Of a stretch of 19,000 nucleotides of DNA, positions 8,102 through 15,115 are shown piece by piece. The stretch spans positions 1 through 19,000 of the forward strand of contig JANYDI010000019.1 of assembly GCA_025363695.1 (NCBI GenBank), written 5' to 3'. The notes under the pieces were generated by a model. The model was given only the letters and a program-made list of their open reading frames with translations. It had not been told where the DNA came from and made no database searches. The position numbers and the translations under genes were made by a program. Position 1 is the stretch's first letter. Each line of letters starts with the position of its first letter. Source of the DNA: Opitutia bacterium. Lineage in GTDB: Bacteria > Verrucomicrobiota > Verrucomicrobiia > Opitutales > JANYDI01.

Positions 8102-8842
8102 GTGCCCATCCTTCAGGCAAAGAACCTTACGCTTGGCTACAACGAGCAGCCGATTTTGCGCAACCTCTCCTTTGAGGTGCGCAGTGGGTCCGTTTTTATC
8201 ATCATGGGCGGCAGTGGTTGCGGAAAAAGTACGCTGCTGAAGGCTTTTTTGGGCCTAGTAAAACCGCTTAGCGGAGATGTTTTTTTTAAAAACACAAATT
8301 TTACGCAAGCCTCTGCGCTGCAACAACAAGCGATTTTACGGCGTTGCGGCGTATTGTATCAATCCGGCGCGCTGTGGAGTACGATGACGCTTTTGGAAAA
8401 TGTCGCCCTACCCTTGCAACTCCATACGCGCCTGAAAGCTCCTGTGATTCGGGATTTAGCCGCCTTCAAGCTGAGCCTTGTGGGCCTGGCGGGCTTTGAA
8501 GACTATTATCCAGCCAGTATCAGCGGAGGTATGCGAAAACGTGCCGGCATCGCACGCGCCATGGCCCTGGACCCCGAAATTCTTTTCCTCGATGAACCCT
8601 CAGCCGGCCTGGACCCCATGAGCTCTCGACGTCTGGATGACCTCCTCATGGAACTACAAAAACACCTGGGCACGACCCTGGTTATTGTCACGCACGACCT
8701 GCACAGCCTCCTGGACATTGGCCAAGATAGCATTTTCCTAGACCCCCTGACGCAGTCGATTTTAGCTCAAGGCGCCCCCAGGGATCTCCTGGCTCATAGC
8801 CAAGATGCCCGCATTCGTAAGTTTTTAAGTCGTTCAGTATAA
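8102..8842 (+). CDS. mlaF: ABC transporter ATPase, MlaF/Ttg2A-like (phospholipid transport)
   Basis: A 246-residue cytoplasmic ATPase. Walker A GGSGCGKST (36-44), Q-loop YQSGALWSTMTLLENVALPL (Q87), signature SGGMRKR (141-147), Walker B LFLDEP (161-166) and the H-loop His (198) are all present. The QSGALW and SGGMRKRAGIARA motifs are typical of the MlaF subgroup, which powers phospholipid movement between the outer and inner membranes with MlaE, MlaD and MlaB. The start is a GTG at 8102, 18 bases after the tatC stop, with weak GTGGA upstream, so it is probably transcribed with tatC. No MlaE or MlaD gene accompanies it: repeat unit 4 begins 20 bases after the stop. Membership in this ABC subgroup is good; the physiological substrate is inferred. 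Confidence 0.85.
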   Translation: MPILQAKNLTLGYNEQPILRNLSFEVRSGSVFIIMGGSGCGKSTLLKAFLGLVKPLSGDVFFKNTNFTQASALQQQAILRRCGVLYQSGALWSTMTLLENVALPLQLHTRLKAPVIRDLAAFKLSLVGLAGFEDYYPASISGGMRKRAGIARAMALDPEILFLDEPSAGLDPMSSRRLDDLLMELQKHLGTTLVIVTHDLHSLLDIGQDSIFLDPLTQSILAQGAPRDLLAHSQDARIRKFLSRSV

Positions 8843-8862
8843 GGCGTTGAAAGTTAAAGGGC

Positions 8863-9302
8863 CAAGGGGAGCTTGCTCCCCTTAGGATCCCCTACAGGTA
8901 GCGATTTTTAAAAATGCAGAGCATTTTATAAAAATCGCTACCTGGTAGAATATACTAAGGCCTCCACAGATTCCGTTGGGATCGAATCTAGGATTTATTT
9001 AAGTTATTTCATCAAAACCACACATAAGGAGGCCTGAAGGGCCGGCAGATCGTAGCCCAGGGCGTAAGCCCTGGGTTTACAGGTGAAAAATTTTTGAGCC
9101 CTACAGGGGCGACACTCCTATTGACCTTCTGAGTGCCGCCCTTACAGGGCTCTGGTTTGTTTTCCATGCCAAACCCAGGGCTTACGCCCTGGGCTACGAT
9201 CTGCCGGCCCTTCAGGCCTCCTTATGTGTGGCATTAATAAATGCTTATATCAATATTTCTTCACAGAACCTAAGCTCCCTCCAGATCCCTTCGCGATCGA
9301 AT
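8863..9302 (-). repeat. Composite palindromic repeat, unit 4 (A-C-D-G-H-G'-D')
   Basis: The 492 bases between the MlaF-like gene and the NfeD-like remnant hold this unit and no other feature that I can see. A (8863-8885) has GGAGC/GCTCC in the stem. C (8895-8944) has base CAGGTAGCG/CGCTACCTG. Then comes TATACTAAGGCCTCC, a D-like segment, and two copies of G (9018-9078 and 9171-9231) that are exact 61-bp reverse complements. The 92-base spacer contains H (9099-9151). A D-like GATCCC-TTC-GCGATC segment follows near 9287-9301. H and G match the window start (1-138) inverted. Confidence 0.85.
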
Positions 9303-9334
9303 CTAAACGCCCTAACCATTTATCAAAGCCACAC

Positions 9335-9577
9335 TCAATTGGGCTCAACAATAAGGCAAAAATCCCCATGCGCTACGACCGTCGCAGGAGTGTCAGCCTC
9401 AATGAGGCCCCCTCGCGAAGTCGCTTCATAACGGCGTTTGTGGTAGATTACCTCACCGCTAGGGGCCAAAATTGTCGCCGTCACCACATGCGCCCCAATC
9501 GGCGGCCAATGCGGCTGCGGCTCCGTTTTCACGTGCGTCCGTAGCACAAAATATTTCGAAAACCAATGTAAACACAT
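9335..9577 (-). CDS. Small NfeD-like C-terminal (OB-fold) domain, possible gene remnant
   Basis: An 80-residue reading frame from the ATG at 9577. Residues about 28-79 follow the NfeD soluble-domain pattern: GAHVVTATILAPSGEV, an RYEATSRGGLIEADTPATVV segment, then a DFCLIVEP end (family: G..G.a.t.L.PsG.v...g.ryda.se.gfI..Gt.V.Vv......V). NfeD proteins usually have two or more membrane helices before this domain; here only a short hydrophobic stretch (residues 2-11) remains. The same frame runs upstream through an AAAG tract into repeat unit 5, suggesting that repeat insertion replaced the 5' part of the gene. It may be a small expressed protein or decaying debris. No Shine-Dalgarno sequence is visible. 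Confidence 0.5.
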   Translation of the reverse strand: MCLHWFSKYFVLRTHVKTEPQPHWPPIGAHVVTATILAPSGEVIYHKRRYEATSRGGLIEADTPATVVAHGDFCLIVEPN

Positions 9578-9596
9578 AAGAAAGAAAGAAAGAAAG
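9578..9596. repeat. AAAG tetranucleotide tract (4.75 copies)
   Basis: AAG followed by four AAAG units lies immediately upstream of the ATG of the NfeD-like frame, reading CTTT on the coding strand. Tetranucleotide tracts slip during replication. A change of one unit would alter the frame between the ATG and any start further upstream, or the spacing of upstream signals. Confidence 0.75.
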
Positions 9597-9605
9597 TTTA
9601 AAAGG

Positions 9606-9927
9606 CTAAGGGGCACTTGTGCCCCTTAGGATCCCCTTTCCGATGGCGATTTATTAAAATATTGCATATTTTAATAAATCGCCATCGGGAAGCCTATACT
9701 AAGCCCCCTCCAGATCCCGTTGGGATCGGGGAATACGTTAATTTCGATCGCGAAGCGATCCGGGAGTATCTTATGAATTGCTTCGAGCCGGGTTTTAGCG
9801 GGTTATTTGGGGTGCAGGCAAGGAAGGGAAGTGCGTAGCGCACTACGGTGCGTGAGTCACTTCCATGACGCAGCATCAACCCCCAATGTACCCCTCAAAC
9901 CATCCTAAGGGGAGCTAGCGCCCCCTA
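9606..9927 (-). repeat. Composite palindromic repeat, unit 5 (A-C-D-E-F-A'')
   Basis: The stretch from the NfeD-like remnant to the carbonic anhydrase 3' end is nearly all repeat. A spans 9606-9629 (GGCAC/GTGCC in the stem). C spans 9640-9688 (base CCGATGGCG/CGCCATCGG). A D segment, GATCCC-GTT-GGGATC, is followed by a second hairpin, GATCGC-GAA-GCGATC. E reads GTATCTTATGAATTGCTTCG. F spans 9791-9901 and has the least perfect arms of the four copies. A second GC hairpin, CTAAGGGGAGC with its partner (9904-9927), closes the unit 14 bases before the carbonic anhydrase stop. Confidence 0.85.
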
Positions 9928-9940
9928 GCCCTTCCTTGCT

Positions 9941-10537
9941 CTACAGCGGAATCCAACGTGTTTCTCCTTGCTTTTCTGCGTTGTGGGTAAAAATGCACCC
10001 GGTGCGGATGTCAAAAAACCACAAGTGGATGCTGAGGGTTTTTTGCATAAAAGGTTTTTGTATCCATGGGAATTGCTTACAATTTTGAAAGGATTGCTCG
10101 AGGGCTAGTTTTGCGCAGGCATCGGGGTCGTGAAGGTTGAAGCGGTCCTTGTTGATAATGGACACCCAGGGGGCAATGAAGTCATTTTCGCCTAAAGACT
10201 CACGATTGATGAGGGCTTGAATGCCGCCGCATTGGCTGTGTCCTAAGAGGATGAGGTGTTTTACTTTTAAAAAGCATATGCCAAATTCGAGCGCAGCGCT
10301 GACGCCGTGATGGCCCTTGTCGCAGGTATAGGGCGGGACGATGTTGGCAACATTGCGCACAACAAAGAGGTCTCCGGGGTCACATTGCAAAATCAGGGCT
10401 GGGTCCACGCGCGCATCGCAGCAAGCGACAACCATGATCTGCGGTTTTTGCCCCACTTGCGACAAACCGGCCATGATCGAACGGTCTCCAAGCGCGTACT
10501 TCCTTCGAAAACGCTGATAGCCTTCTTGTATGTCCAT
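9941..10537 (-). CDS. Beta-class carbonic anhydrase
   Basis: A 198-residue cytoplasmic zinc enzyme interconverting CO2 and bicarbonate. Zinc ligands are visible as C39 in ACCDAR (C-x-D-x-R, with D41 and R43) and H100/C103 in GHSQCGG. The downstream FVVRNVANIVPP and GVSAALEFG segments are family-typical. I chose the ATG at 10537, preceded by AACAGG at suitable spacing, over a TTG at 10579 that adds 14 unusual residues. It follows the NrnA-type gene on the same strand, 45 bases after its stop (3 bases if the TTG is used), so the two are probably one transcript. A role in supplying bicarbonate for biosynthesis is the family expectation. Confidence 0.93.
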   Translation of the reverse strand: MDIQEGYQRFRRKYALGDRSIMAGLSQVGQKPQIMVVACCDARVDPALILQCDPGDLFVVRNVANIVPPYTCDKGHHGVSAALEFGICFLKVKHLILLGHSQCGGIQALINRESLGENDFIAPWVSIINKDRFNLHDPDACAKLALEQSFQNCKQFPWIQKPFMQKTLSIHLWFFDIRTGCIFTHNAEKQGETRWIPL

Positions 10538-10582
10538 CGTTGTGCCTGTTAAGATGCCGAGATTTTTCAAAAATCGCAAGCC

Positions 10583-11518
10583 CTAAAACGATCCAGCTGC
10601 GTCTATTAATCGAGGAAGAAACGCTGTCAAGCGGGTATTTGGGAGGCGAAAACCTGCCGCACAGGCGTGGCCGCCGCCGCCGAATTTCTGGGCCAATAGG
10701 TCTACGCGTTGGGCTTCATGACGGGCACGCAGGCTGCCGCGCAGGCCCTCTGGGGTGTCCTCAATAAGGGCAGAAATCAGGCAATTTTGAATACGCAGGG
10801 GGTACTGCACGAGGCCTTCTAGGTCGTCAGGAAGGGCGCCAACACTGTCTTTTTGGGCCTGAGTCAAAGTCCCGATGCCCAGTGAGCCTTTGAACCTAAG
10901 TGTGCTGAGGAAAAGCGCTAAGAGCTGCATTTTTTGCAAACGTTCTTGATAATACACGGTCTGGGCGGCAAGGCTGGGCTGAGCGCCTTTTTTGCACAAC
11001 TGGGCGCACAGCTCAAACACTTCCGCGTGGGTGCTGGAAGACTGAAACTGCACGGTATCCGTCATGATTCCCGTATACAGCGCCTGGGCCATCTGCGGAT
11101 TCATAATCGGCATGAGGTGCTGGGCTAAAATTTGGGCCGTGGCGGCGGCCTTGACGTCTATGCAAGCATGCTGGCCGTAAGCATTATTGCCCAAATGGTG
11201 GTCGATGTTTAAAAAAATGCCTTGCGGCGGCACGGTCCAGCCGGGAGCAACGCGGCTGGGGTCAGCGCAGTCAACGAGGATAATCGCCCTACCCTCAAGC
11301 GCTTGCGCCGTTAGCAGCTCGAAGCCTCCGCACAGATCCGCCAGCGGCTGCAGCGTGTGCCCCAAGGCGGCTAGGCTAAAGGCCTGCGCCGGAATCCCCA
11401 GCTGCCGCAGCCCCAAGGTGATGCCCACCTGGGAGCCTATCGCATCGGCGTCCGGGCGCTCGTGGCTCAGCACGGCAACAGGTTGGCGGTCTAGGTGTTT
11501 AAGGGTTGCTAAGAGCAT
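10583..11518 (-). CDS. nrnA: DHH-family phosphoesterase, NrnA-like nanoRNase / pAp phosphatase
   Basis: A 311-residue two-domain DHH/DHHA1 protein. The DHH domain shows SHERPDADAIGS (H19, D23, D25), VDCADPSR (D83), IDHHLGN (D106-H108) and GIMTDT (D154), which together bind the Mn2+ pair. The DHHA1 domain has KFGGGGHACAAG (H284), which holds the substrate. NrnA-type enzymes degrade two- to five-base RNA fragments and often dephosphorylate 3'-phosphoadenosine 5'-phosphate. Motif I has PDAD where many family members have PDGD; the metal ligands remain. It is the first gene of a minus-strand pair with carbonic anhydrase. No Shine-Dalgarno sequence precedes the ATG, and repeat unit 6 starts 15 bases upstream, so its promoter must lie within or beyond the repeat. 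Confidence 0.88.
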   Translation of the reverse strand: MLLATLKHLDRQPVAVLSHERPDADAIGSQVGITLGLRQLGIPAQAFSLAALGHTLQPLADLCGGFELLTAQALEGRAIILVDCADPSRVAPGWTVPPQGIFLNIDHHLGNNAYGQHACIDVKAAATAQILAQHLMPIMNPQMAQALYTGIMTDTVQFQSSSTHAEVFELCAQLCKKGAQPSLAAQTVYYQERLQKMQLLALFLSTLRFKGSLGIGTLTQAQKDSVGALPDDLEGLVQYPLRIQNCLISALIEDTPEGLRGSLRARHEAQRVDLLAQKFGGGGHACAAGFRLPNTRLTAFLPRLIDAAGSF

Positions 11519-11532
11519 GGTGTTTTATAGGG

Positions 11533-11660
11533 CCAAGGGGAGCGAGCTCCCCTTGGATCCCCTAACGGTAGCAATTTATTAAAATGCAAAGCATTTTAAG
11601 TAAATTGCTACCGTGTATGGTGATACAAGGCACCCCACAGATCCCGAAGGGATCAGGGGG
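11533..11660 (-). repeat. Composite palindromic repeat, unit 6 (A-C-D)
   Basis: A spans 11533-11556 (CCAAGGGGAGC with a perfect partner). C spans 11565-11614, base ACGGTAGCAATTTA with partner TAAATTGCTACCGT; this copy differs from others in both arms at matching positions. D is GATCCC-GAA-GGGATC (11640-11654). The unit lies immediately upstream of the NrnA-type start with its A side facing the gene. From 11661 to 11820 I see only a decayed H-like segment (GAGCCCTACAGGGGCGA, 11736-11752) and no gene. Confidence 0.85.
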
Positions 11661-11822
11661 TCAATCAGGGTTTGATTTTCGGCAGATTTCAAGGATGGCC
11701 AGTCTTTATAGGTTTTTCAAGTTTTAAAACAAGGCAGAGCCCTACAGGGGCGATTCTCAAAACATAAAGGCCTGGGCTGTCATCCTTCACCCCTGCAGGG
11801 CGATCAGGGTTTATGTGAAAAA

Positions 11823-11949
11823 ATCGATCGCGAAGCGATCTGTGGAGGCCTTAGTATGTCCTTCCCCGATAGCGATTTATCTAAAATGCATCGCATTTTA
11901 ATAAATCGCTATCGGAAAGGGGATCCTAAGGGGAGCTAGCTCCCCTTGG
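11823..11949 (+). repeat. Composite palindromic repeat, unit 7 (D-C-A)
   Basis: D is GATCGC-GAA-GCGATC (11826-11840), followed by TGTGGAGGCCTTAGTAT. C spans 11866-11915 (base CCGATAGCG/CGCTATCGG). A spans 11926-11949. It is in opposite orientation to unit 6, about 160 bases away, so the two units together make a large inverted arrangement filling most of the 534-base gap between nrnA and the SirB1-like gene. The final 100 bases of the gap are AT-rich and hold the promoter at 12016-12044. Confidence 0.85.
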
Positions 11950-12015
11950 CCCTTTCACTTTCAACACTAAGCGCCCCTTAGTCATTTAAATTAAACTTAT
12001 ATATTAAGTTTTTAA

Positions 12016-12044
12016 TTGAAAGCGTCTTATTCTTAGCTTATACT
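12016..12044 (+). promoter_or_regulatory. Sigma-70-type promoter for the SirB1-like gene / aroE
   Basis: TTGAAA (12016-12021), a 17-base spacer and TATACT (12039-12044) give a near-consensus promoter. The expected start at about 12050-12053 coincides with the GTG start codon at 12053, implying a leaderless or nearly leaderless mRNA. Confidence 0.7.
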
Positions 12045-12052
12045 TTTTAATT

Positions 12053-12916
12053 GTGAAGAGTAAGTTAGTCCCAGCGAAGGAAAAGGCCTTTATTCGACTC
12101 ATCGATGACCAGAGTCCCATTGTTCACGGGGCCTTACTGAAGGAATTTCGAGCCTTGCAGCAGGAGGGTATCCGCTTCCTCAACGCTGTAAGCCACAAAA
12201 ACAAGCAATTGGCGCCGCATGCGAAAGTGTTTCTCAAGGAGCTTTTGGGTGAGGACACGGTTTCGGAATTCATTACCTTCATTCGCGGCATGGATTACGA
12301 TTTGGAGCAGGGTTGCGTCCTGATGGAGCGAACGATAAATCCTGGATTGGAGCTTGCAGAGATTACCGTTTTTTTAGATGCCGTGAGCGCGCGTTGTCGC
12401 GAGCTGATTGTCTACCCTAGTTCCATTCGTGAACGTTGTCGCGTGATCAACCGCGTTTTATTTCACGAATGTGGTTTTTGTTGTAATCCTGATTACGATA
12501 CCAACCCTAATAACGTATTCTTGTCGAAAACCATAGAGCGTCGGCAAGGATTTGCGATTAGTTTATCGATTTTGTACATTTTAGTAGCAAAAAGGCTGGA
12601 TATTCGTCTGGAACTGATTGACATTCCTGGGTACATCATGGTAGGGTGCTTTTTAGAGAAGCAACCGTTCTACGTTGATTTACAGTCCCGAGGTGCTTTT
12701 CGTGTTGCCGATGAGCTTTACGCCATTTTGGTCAGTCAAAATATGGATCCCAATGTTTCCCGTTTTGGCCCTTCCAATACCGGTGAAATCATTTCCCTAG
12801 CCTGTCAACAGCTTGTAGAACAGTATGCGCTCGATAACCAGGCGCAAAGAGTAGATCTTTTTGCCCGATTTGTAGACGAGTTCGAACATGCTCACTATAG
12901 GCACGTCATCCCCTGA
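12053..12916 (+). CDS. SirB1-like transglutaminase-fold protein
   Basis: A 287-residue cytoplasmic protein resembling the SirB1 family (helical N-terminal part plus transglutaminase-like domain). The N-terminus has the family's repeat-like look (IDDQSPIVHGALLKEF). The core shows NPNNVFLSKTIERRQGFAIS (151-170), matching the family pattern N.yL..vlerr.GipISLs, then LSILYILVAKRLDI and IPGYIMV (191-197), and FYVDL (206-210). The family usually has PGHF where this protein has PGYI, so the conserved His is a Tyr. The molecular function of the family is not established; catalysis is doubtful here. The start is GTG at 12053; no in-frame ATG exists upstream, and the first internal Met is near residue 80. 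Its 3' end overlaps aroE by 29 bases, so the two are translated from one message. Confidence 0.75.
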   Translation: MKSKLVPAKEKAFIRLIDDQSPIVHGALLKEFRALQQEGIRFLNAVSHKNKQLAPHAKVFLKELLGEDTVSEFITFIRGMDYDLEQGCVLMERTINPGLELAEITVFLDAVSARCRELIVYPSSIRERCRVINRVLFHECGFCCNPDYDTNPNNVFLSKTIERRQGFAISLSILYILVAKRLDIRLELIDIPGYIMVGCFLEKQPFYVDLQSRGAFRVADELYAILVSQNMDPNVSRFGPSNTGEIISLACQQLVEQYALDNQAQRVDLFARFVDEFEHAHYRHVIP

Positions 12917-13733
12917 AGTTCTTAACAAAGCCGGCCAATTGGGCCTTATCGCTGCCGCTGCAAGTACTTCTGAAAGTCCAAAGTTGCATAATCGAGCTTT
13001 ACGTTGGCTCGCGCATTCGCATCCGGAACTCCAGCACTGGCAGTACCAGGCCTATATGGTGGCCCCGGCTCAACTCGCTGAAACACTGGCGTTTTTCCAC
13101 GAAAAGGGCCTTCTGGGCCTCAACGTCAGTCATCCGCACAAAATGGCCGTGATGCCGCTATTGGCCGGCTGCGATGAGGCTGCGCGTCGTATCGGGGCTT
13201 GCAATACCCTCACCTGGACGCCTAAGGGCTACTGGGGCACTAATACCGATGGTTTGGGGCTTAAAAAAGCCTTGCGTTGTTGCTTTGGTATCGAGCCCAA
13301 GGGGCAATCGCTACTCCTCATCGGGGCCGGTGGCGCCGCTCGAGCCGCCGCTTTTATGGCCTTAGAGCAGGGCTGCAGGCACCTGTGGCTCTTTAACCGC
13401 ACGCAATCCCACGCGTTGAATCTTCAGCGTGACCTGCTTAAGCGCTTCCCAAGCGCCGCTGTGGATCTTTGGACCGATCCCAACGGCATTACGGGTATCA
13501 TTTTTGCCGCTGCCGCCCCTCCACAAGCGCCCCTACCCATAGAGCTCAAGGACTTTGCTCTGCGCCCTTGGGTCTACGATATGCGCTATGGCCCTATGCC
13601 TTCCAGTCTCCTGCTGGCCGCCAAGCGCCTAGGCCTGCCCCATGCCGACGGCCGCCCCATGCTCCGAGCGCAGGGGATGGCAGCGCTCAGAGTATGGTTG
13701 AATAAAGGGCTAAGGGGCGCTTGCGCCCCTTAG
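12888..13733 (+). CDS. aroE: Shikimate dehydrogenase (AroE family)
   Basis: A 281-residue NADP-dependent enzyme reducing 3-dehydroshikimate to shikimate in the chorismate pathway. The substrate domain shows SESPKLHN (28-35, family S.SP.iHN), NVSHPHK (79-85, catalytic K85; family NVT.PhK) and TNTDG (118-122). The cofactor domain has GAGGAARAA (146-154) and FNRT (169-172). The C-terminal YDMRYGP and MLRAQGMAAL segments match. Divergences are no GDP at the N-terminal turn, and AAAAPP where the family has NATPxG. It may therefore be a less typical or quinate/shikimate-like member. The ATG at 12888 lies inside the SirB1-like gene. The last eight residues (LRGACAP and the preceding Gly) and the TAG stop are encoded by repeat module A of unit 8. 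Confidence 0.85.
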   Translation: MLTIGTSSPEVLNKAGQLGLIAAAASTSESPKLHNRALRWLAHSHPELQHWQYQAYMVAPAQLAETLAFFHEKGLLGLNVSHPHKMAVMPLLAGCDEAARRIGACNTLTWTPKGYWGTNTDGLGLKKALRCCFGIEPKGQSLLLIGAGGAARAAAFMALEQGCRHLWLFNRTQSHALNLQRDLLKRFPSAAVDLWTDPNGITGIIFAAAAPPQAPLPIELKDFALRPWVYDMRYGPMPSSLLLAAKRLGLPHADGRPMLRAQGMAALRVWLNKGLRGACAP

Positions 13734-13974
13734 GATCCCCTTTCGATGGCGATTTATTAAAATATTACATATTTTAATAAATCGCCATCGAGAAGCATAT
13801 ACTAAGGCCCCTCCAGATCCCGAAGGGATCAGGGAGTATTTTATGAACTTTAGAAGGCTGGTTTTAGCGGAGGCCTTTCGACGTTTAGACAAGGAAGGGA
13901 AGTGCGTAGCGCACTACGGTGCGTGAGTCACTTCCATGACGCCGTATAAACGTCAAAAGGCCCCGCTAAATACC
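13710..13974 (-). repeat. Composite palindromic repeat, unit 8 (A-C-D-E-F)
   Basis: This unit lies between the convergent aroE and ribD genes and overlaps both. A (13710-13733) is the end of the aroE coding sequence, with TAG as its last three bases. C spans 13744-13790 (base CGATGGCG/CGCCATCG). Then come CATATACTAAGG and GATCCC-GAA-GGGATC. A diverged E precedes F (13860-13974), whose outer arms TTTAGCGG.GGCCTTT and AAAGGCC.CCGCTAAA differ in sequence from the other F copies yet still pair. The right arm contains the last six ribD codons and its stop. Confidence 0.85.
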
Positions 13975-15065
13975 TGACCTCGGACGAGGACGTCCATTCC
14001 ATGGATCGTGATATGGGGGTCTTGGAGGGTGAAGGCTGCGCCTAGGGTTTCTGGGGCCTGGCCGCTGAGGGCGGGGCGGGCTTGGGGATCTCCCAGGAAG
14101 CAGGGGGCTTGATAGGCAAAGAGGTAATCCCAGCCAACTTGGGCTAACAAGGCACTTATGAGGGTTGGACCGCCTTCAAAAAGGAGCCCGACGAGCCCCT
14201 CTTGGGTACAGCGTTGTACAAAGCTTTTGAGGCAAACGCGCCCCTGTGCGTCTGAGGGCAAGCGCCAAAGCTCAACCCCGGGGGGGAGCCTAGACGCCTC
14301 GGCATCCTGGGTGGTGACAAGGCAGGTGGCGTAGGTATCGCTTAAAACGGTATATTCCTTGGATGTTTGCAGGCAACGCAAGTGCGTGTCGATAATAAAA
14401 CGCCTAGGGCAGTAAAGGGTGTCGCAGCCAGGGCTGTCCCCTCGGGCCGTAAGGGCAGGATTATCGGCCAAAAGCGTACCTACACCCACAACGATGGCGG
14501 GGAAAAGCCGGCGCCAACGGGCACCTTCAGCTCGGGCCTGTGGACCTGTGATCCACTGCGAATGCCCGCTGCGTGTCGCCACATAGCCATCCAAAGTGGC
14601 AGCCCATTTGACCGCAATCAAGGGACGCTGATGAACAATCCAGTGATTGTATATTAAATTTAAATCCTCGCAAGCGCGCTGAGCTACCCCTACGGTAACG
14701 CGAATACCCGCTTGCTGTAAAAGGTCTACACCTTTGCCTTGGTGACGCGGATTGGGATCTAAGCATCCTATCACGACGTCCTGGATGCCGGAGGCAAGGA
14801 TCGCCTGAGTGCAAGGAGCCGTACGCCCTTGAGTACAACAGGGCTCCAAGGTAACATAAAGACGGGCGCCTTTTTGGGGAAGACGTCCCAGTGCCCTAAG
14901 CGTCTGAACTTCTGCGTGCGGTTCACCGGCTTTAGCGTGATAGCCTTGGGCTACTATTCGGCCATCCTCTACAATGGCAGCGCCAACCATAGGATTGGGG
15001 TGCGTCTGGCCCCACGCTTCTTTGGCCAAGCGAAGACAGGCATCGATGTAGGGTTCGTGCGGCAC
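13953..15065 (-). CDS. ribD: Bifunctional riboflavin biosynthesis deaminase/reductase RibD
   Basis: A 370-residue two-domain enzyme of riboflavin synthesis. It deaminates the pyrimidine intermediate made from GTP, then reduces its ribosyl side chain with NADPH. The deaminase domain (1 to about 145) has HPNPMVGA (22-29), the zinc motif GEPHAEV (H50, E52) and LEPCCTQGRTAPC (zinc Cys 75 and 84). The reductase domain starts near 147 with PLIAVKWAATLDGYVA and includes SQWITGPQAR, GVGTLLADNPALTAR and LLFEGGPTL. The length is normal for the family. The start is GTG at 15065, only a few bases after a strong terminator-like hairpin (15071-15102). No other rib gene is near. The C-terminal VFSGAF and stop fall in repeat module F. 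Confidence 0.95.
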   Translation of the reverse strand: MPHEPYIDACLRLAKEAWGQTHPNPMVGAAIVEDGRIVAQGYHAKAGEPHAEVQTLRALGRLPQKGARLYVTLEPCCTQGRTAPCTQAILASGIQDVVIGCLDPNPRHQGKGVDLLQQAGIRVTVGVAQRACEDLNLIYNHWIVHQRPLIAVKWAATLDGYVATRSGHSQWITGPQARAEGARWRRLFPAIVVGVGTLLADNPALTARGDSPGCDTLYCPRRFIIDTHLRCLQTSKEYTVLSDTYATCLVTTQDAEASRLPPGVELWRLPSDAQGRVCLKSFVQRCTQEGLVGLLFEGGPTLISALLAQVGWDYLFAYQAPCFLGDPQARPALSGQAPETLGAAFTLQDPHITIHGMDVLVRGQVFSGAF

Positions 15066-15070
15066 AGCAC

Positions 15071-15102
15071 AAAAAGAGTCCGCCTTAATTTAAGGCGGAC
15101 TC
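15071..15102 (-). terminator. Rho-independent terminator between the small exported protein gene and ribD
   Basis: GAGTCCGCCTTAA and TTAAGGCGGACTC form a perfect 13-bp stem (15076-15102) around one central base, in practice a three- or five-base loop. A TTTTT run follows on the minus strand (15075-15071). It would end transcription from the small exported protein gene. Because the ribD GTG begins six bases after the T run, it could also act as an attenuator in front of ribD. Confidence 0.85.
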
Positions 15103-15115
15103 AGAGATTTGTAGA

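Noticed and set aside
9617..9838. 73-residue plus-strand open frame
   Set aside because: Made of modules A, C, D, E and F of unit 5; related frames occur in units 8 and 10.
13710..13892. 60-residue minus-strand open frame ending ILRGASAP
   Set aside because: Translation of unit 8; ends resembling RGACAP or RGASAP are by-products of module A.
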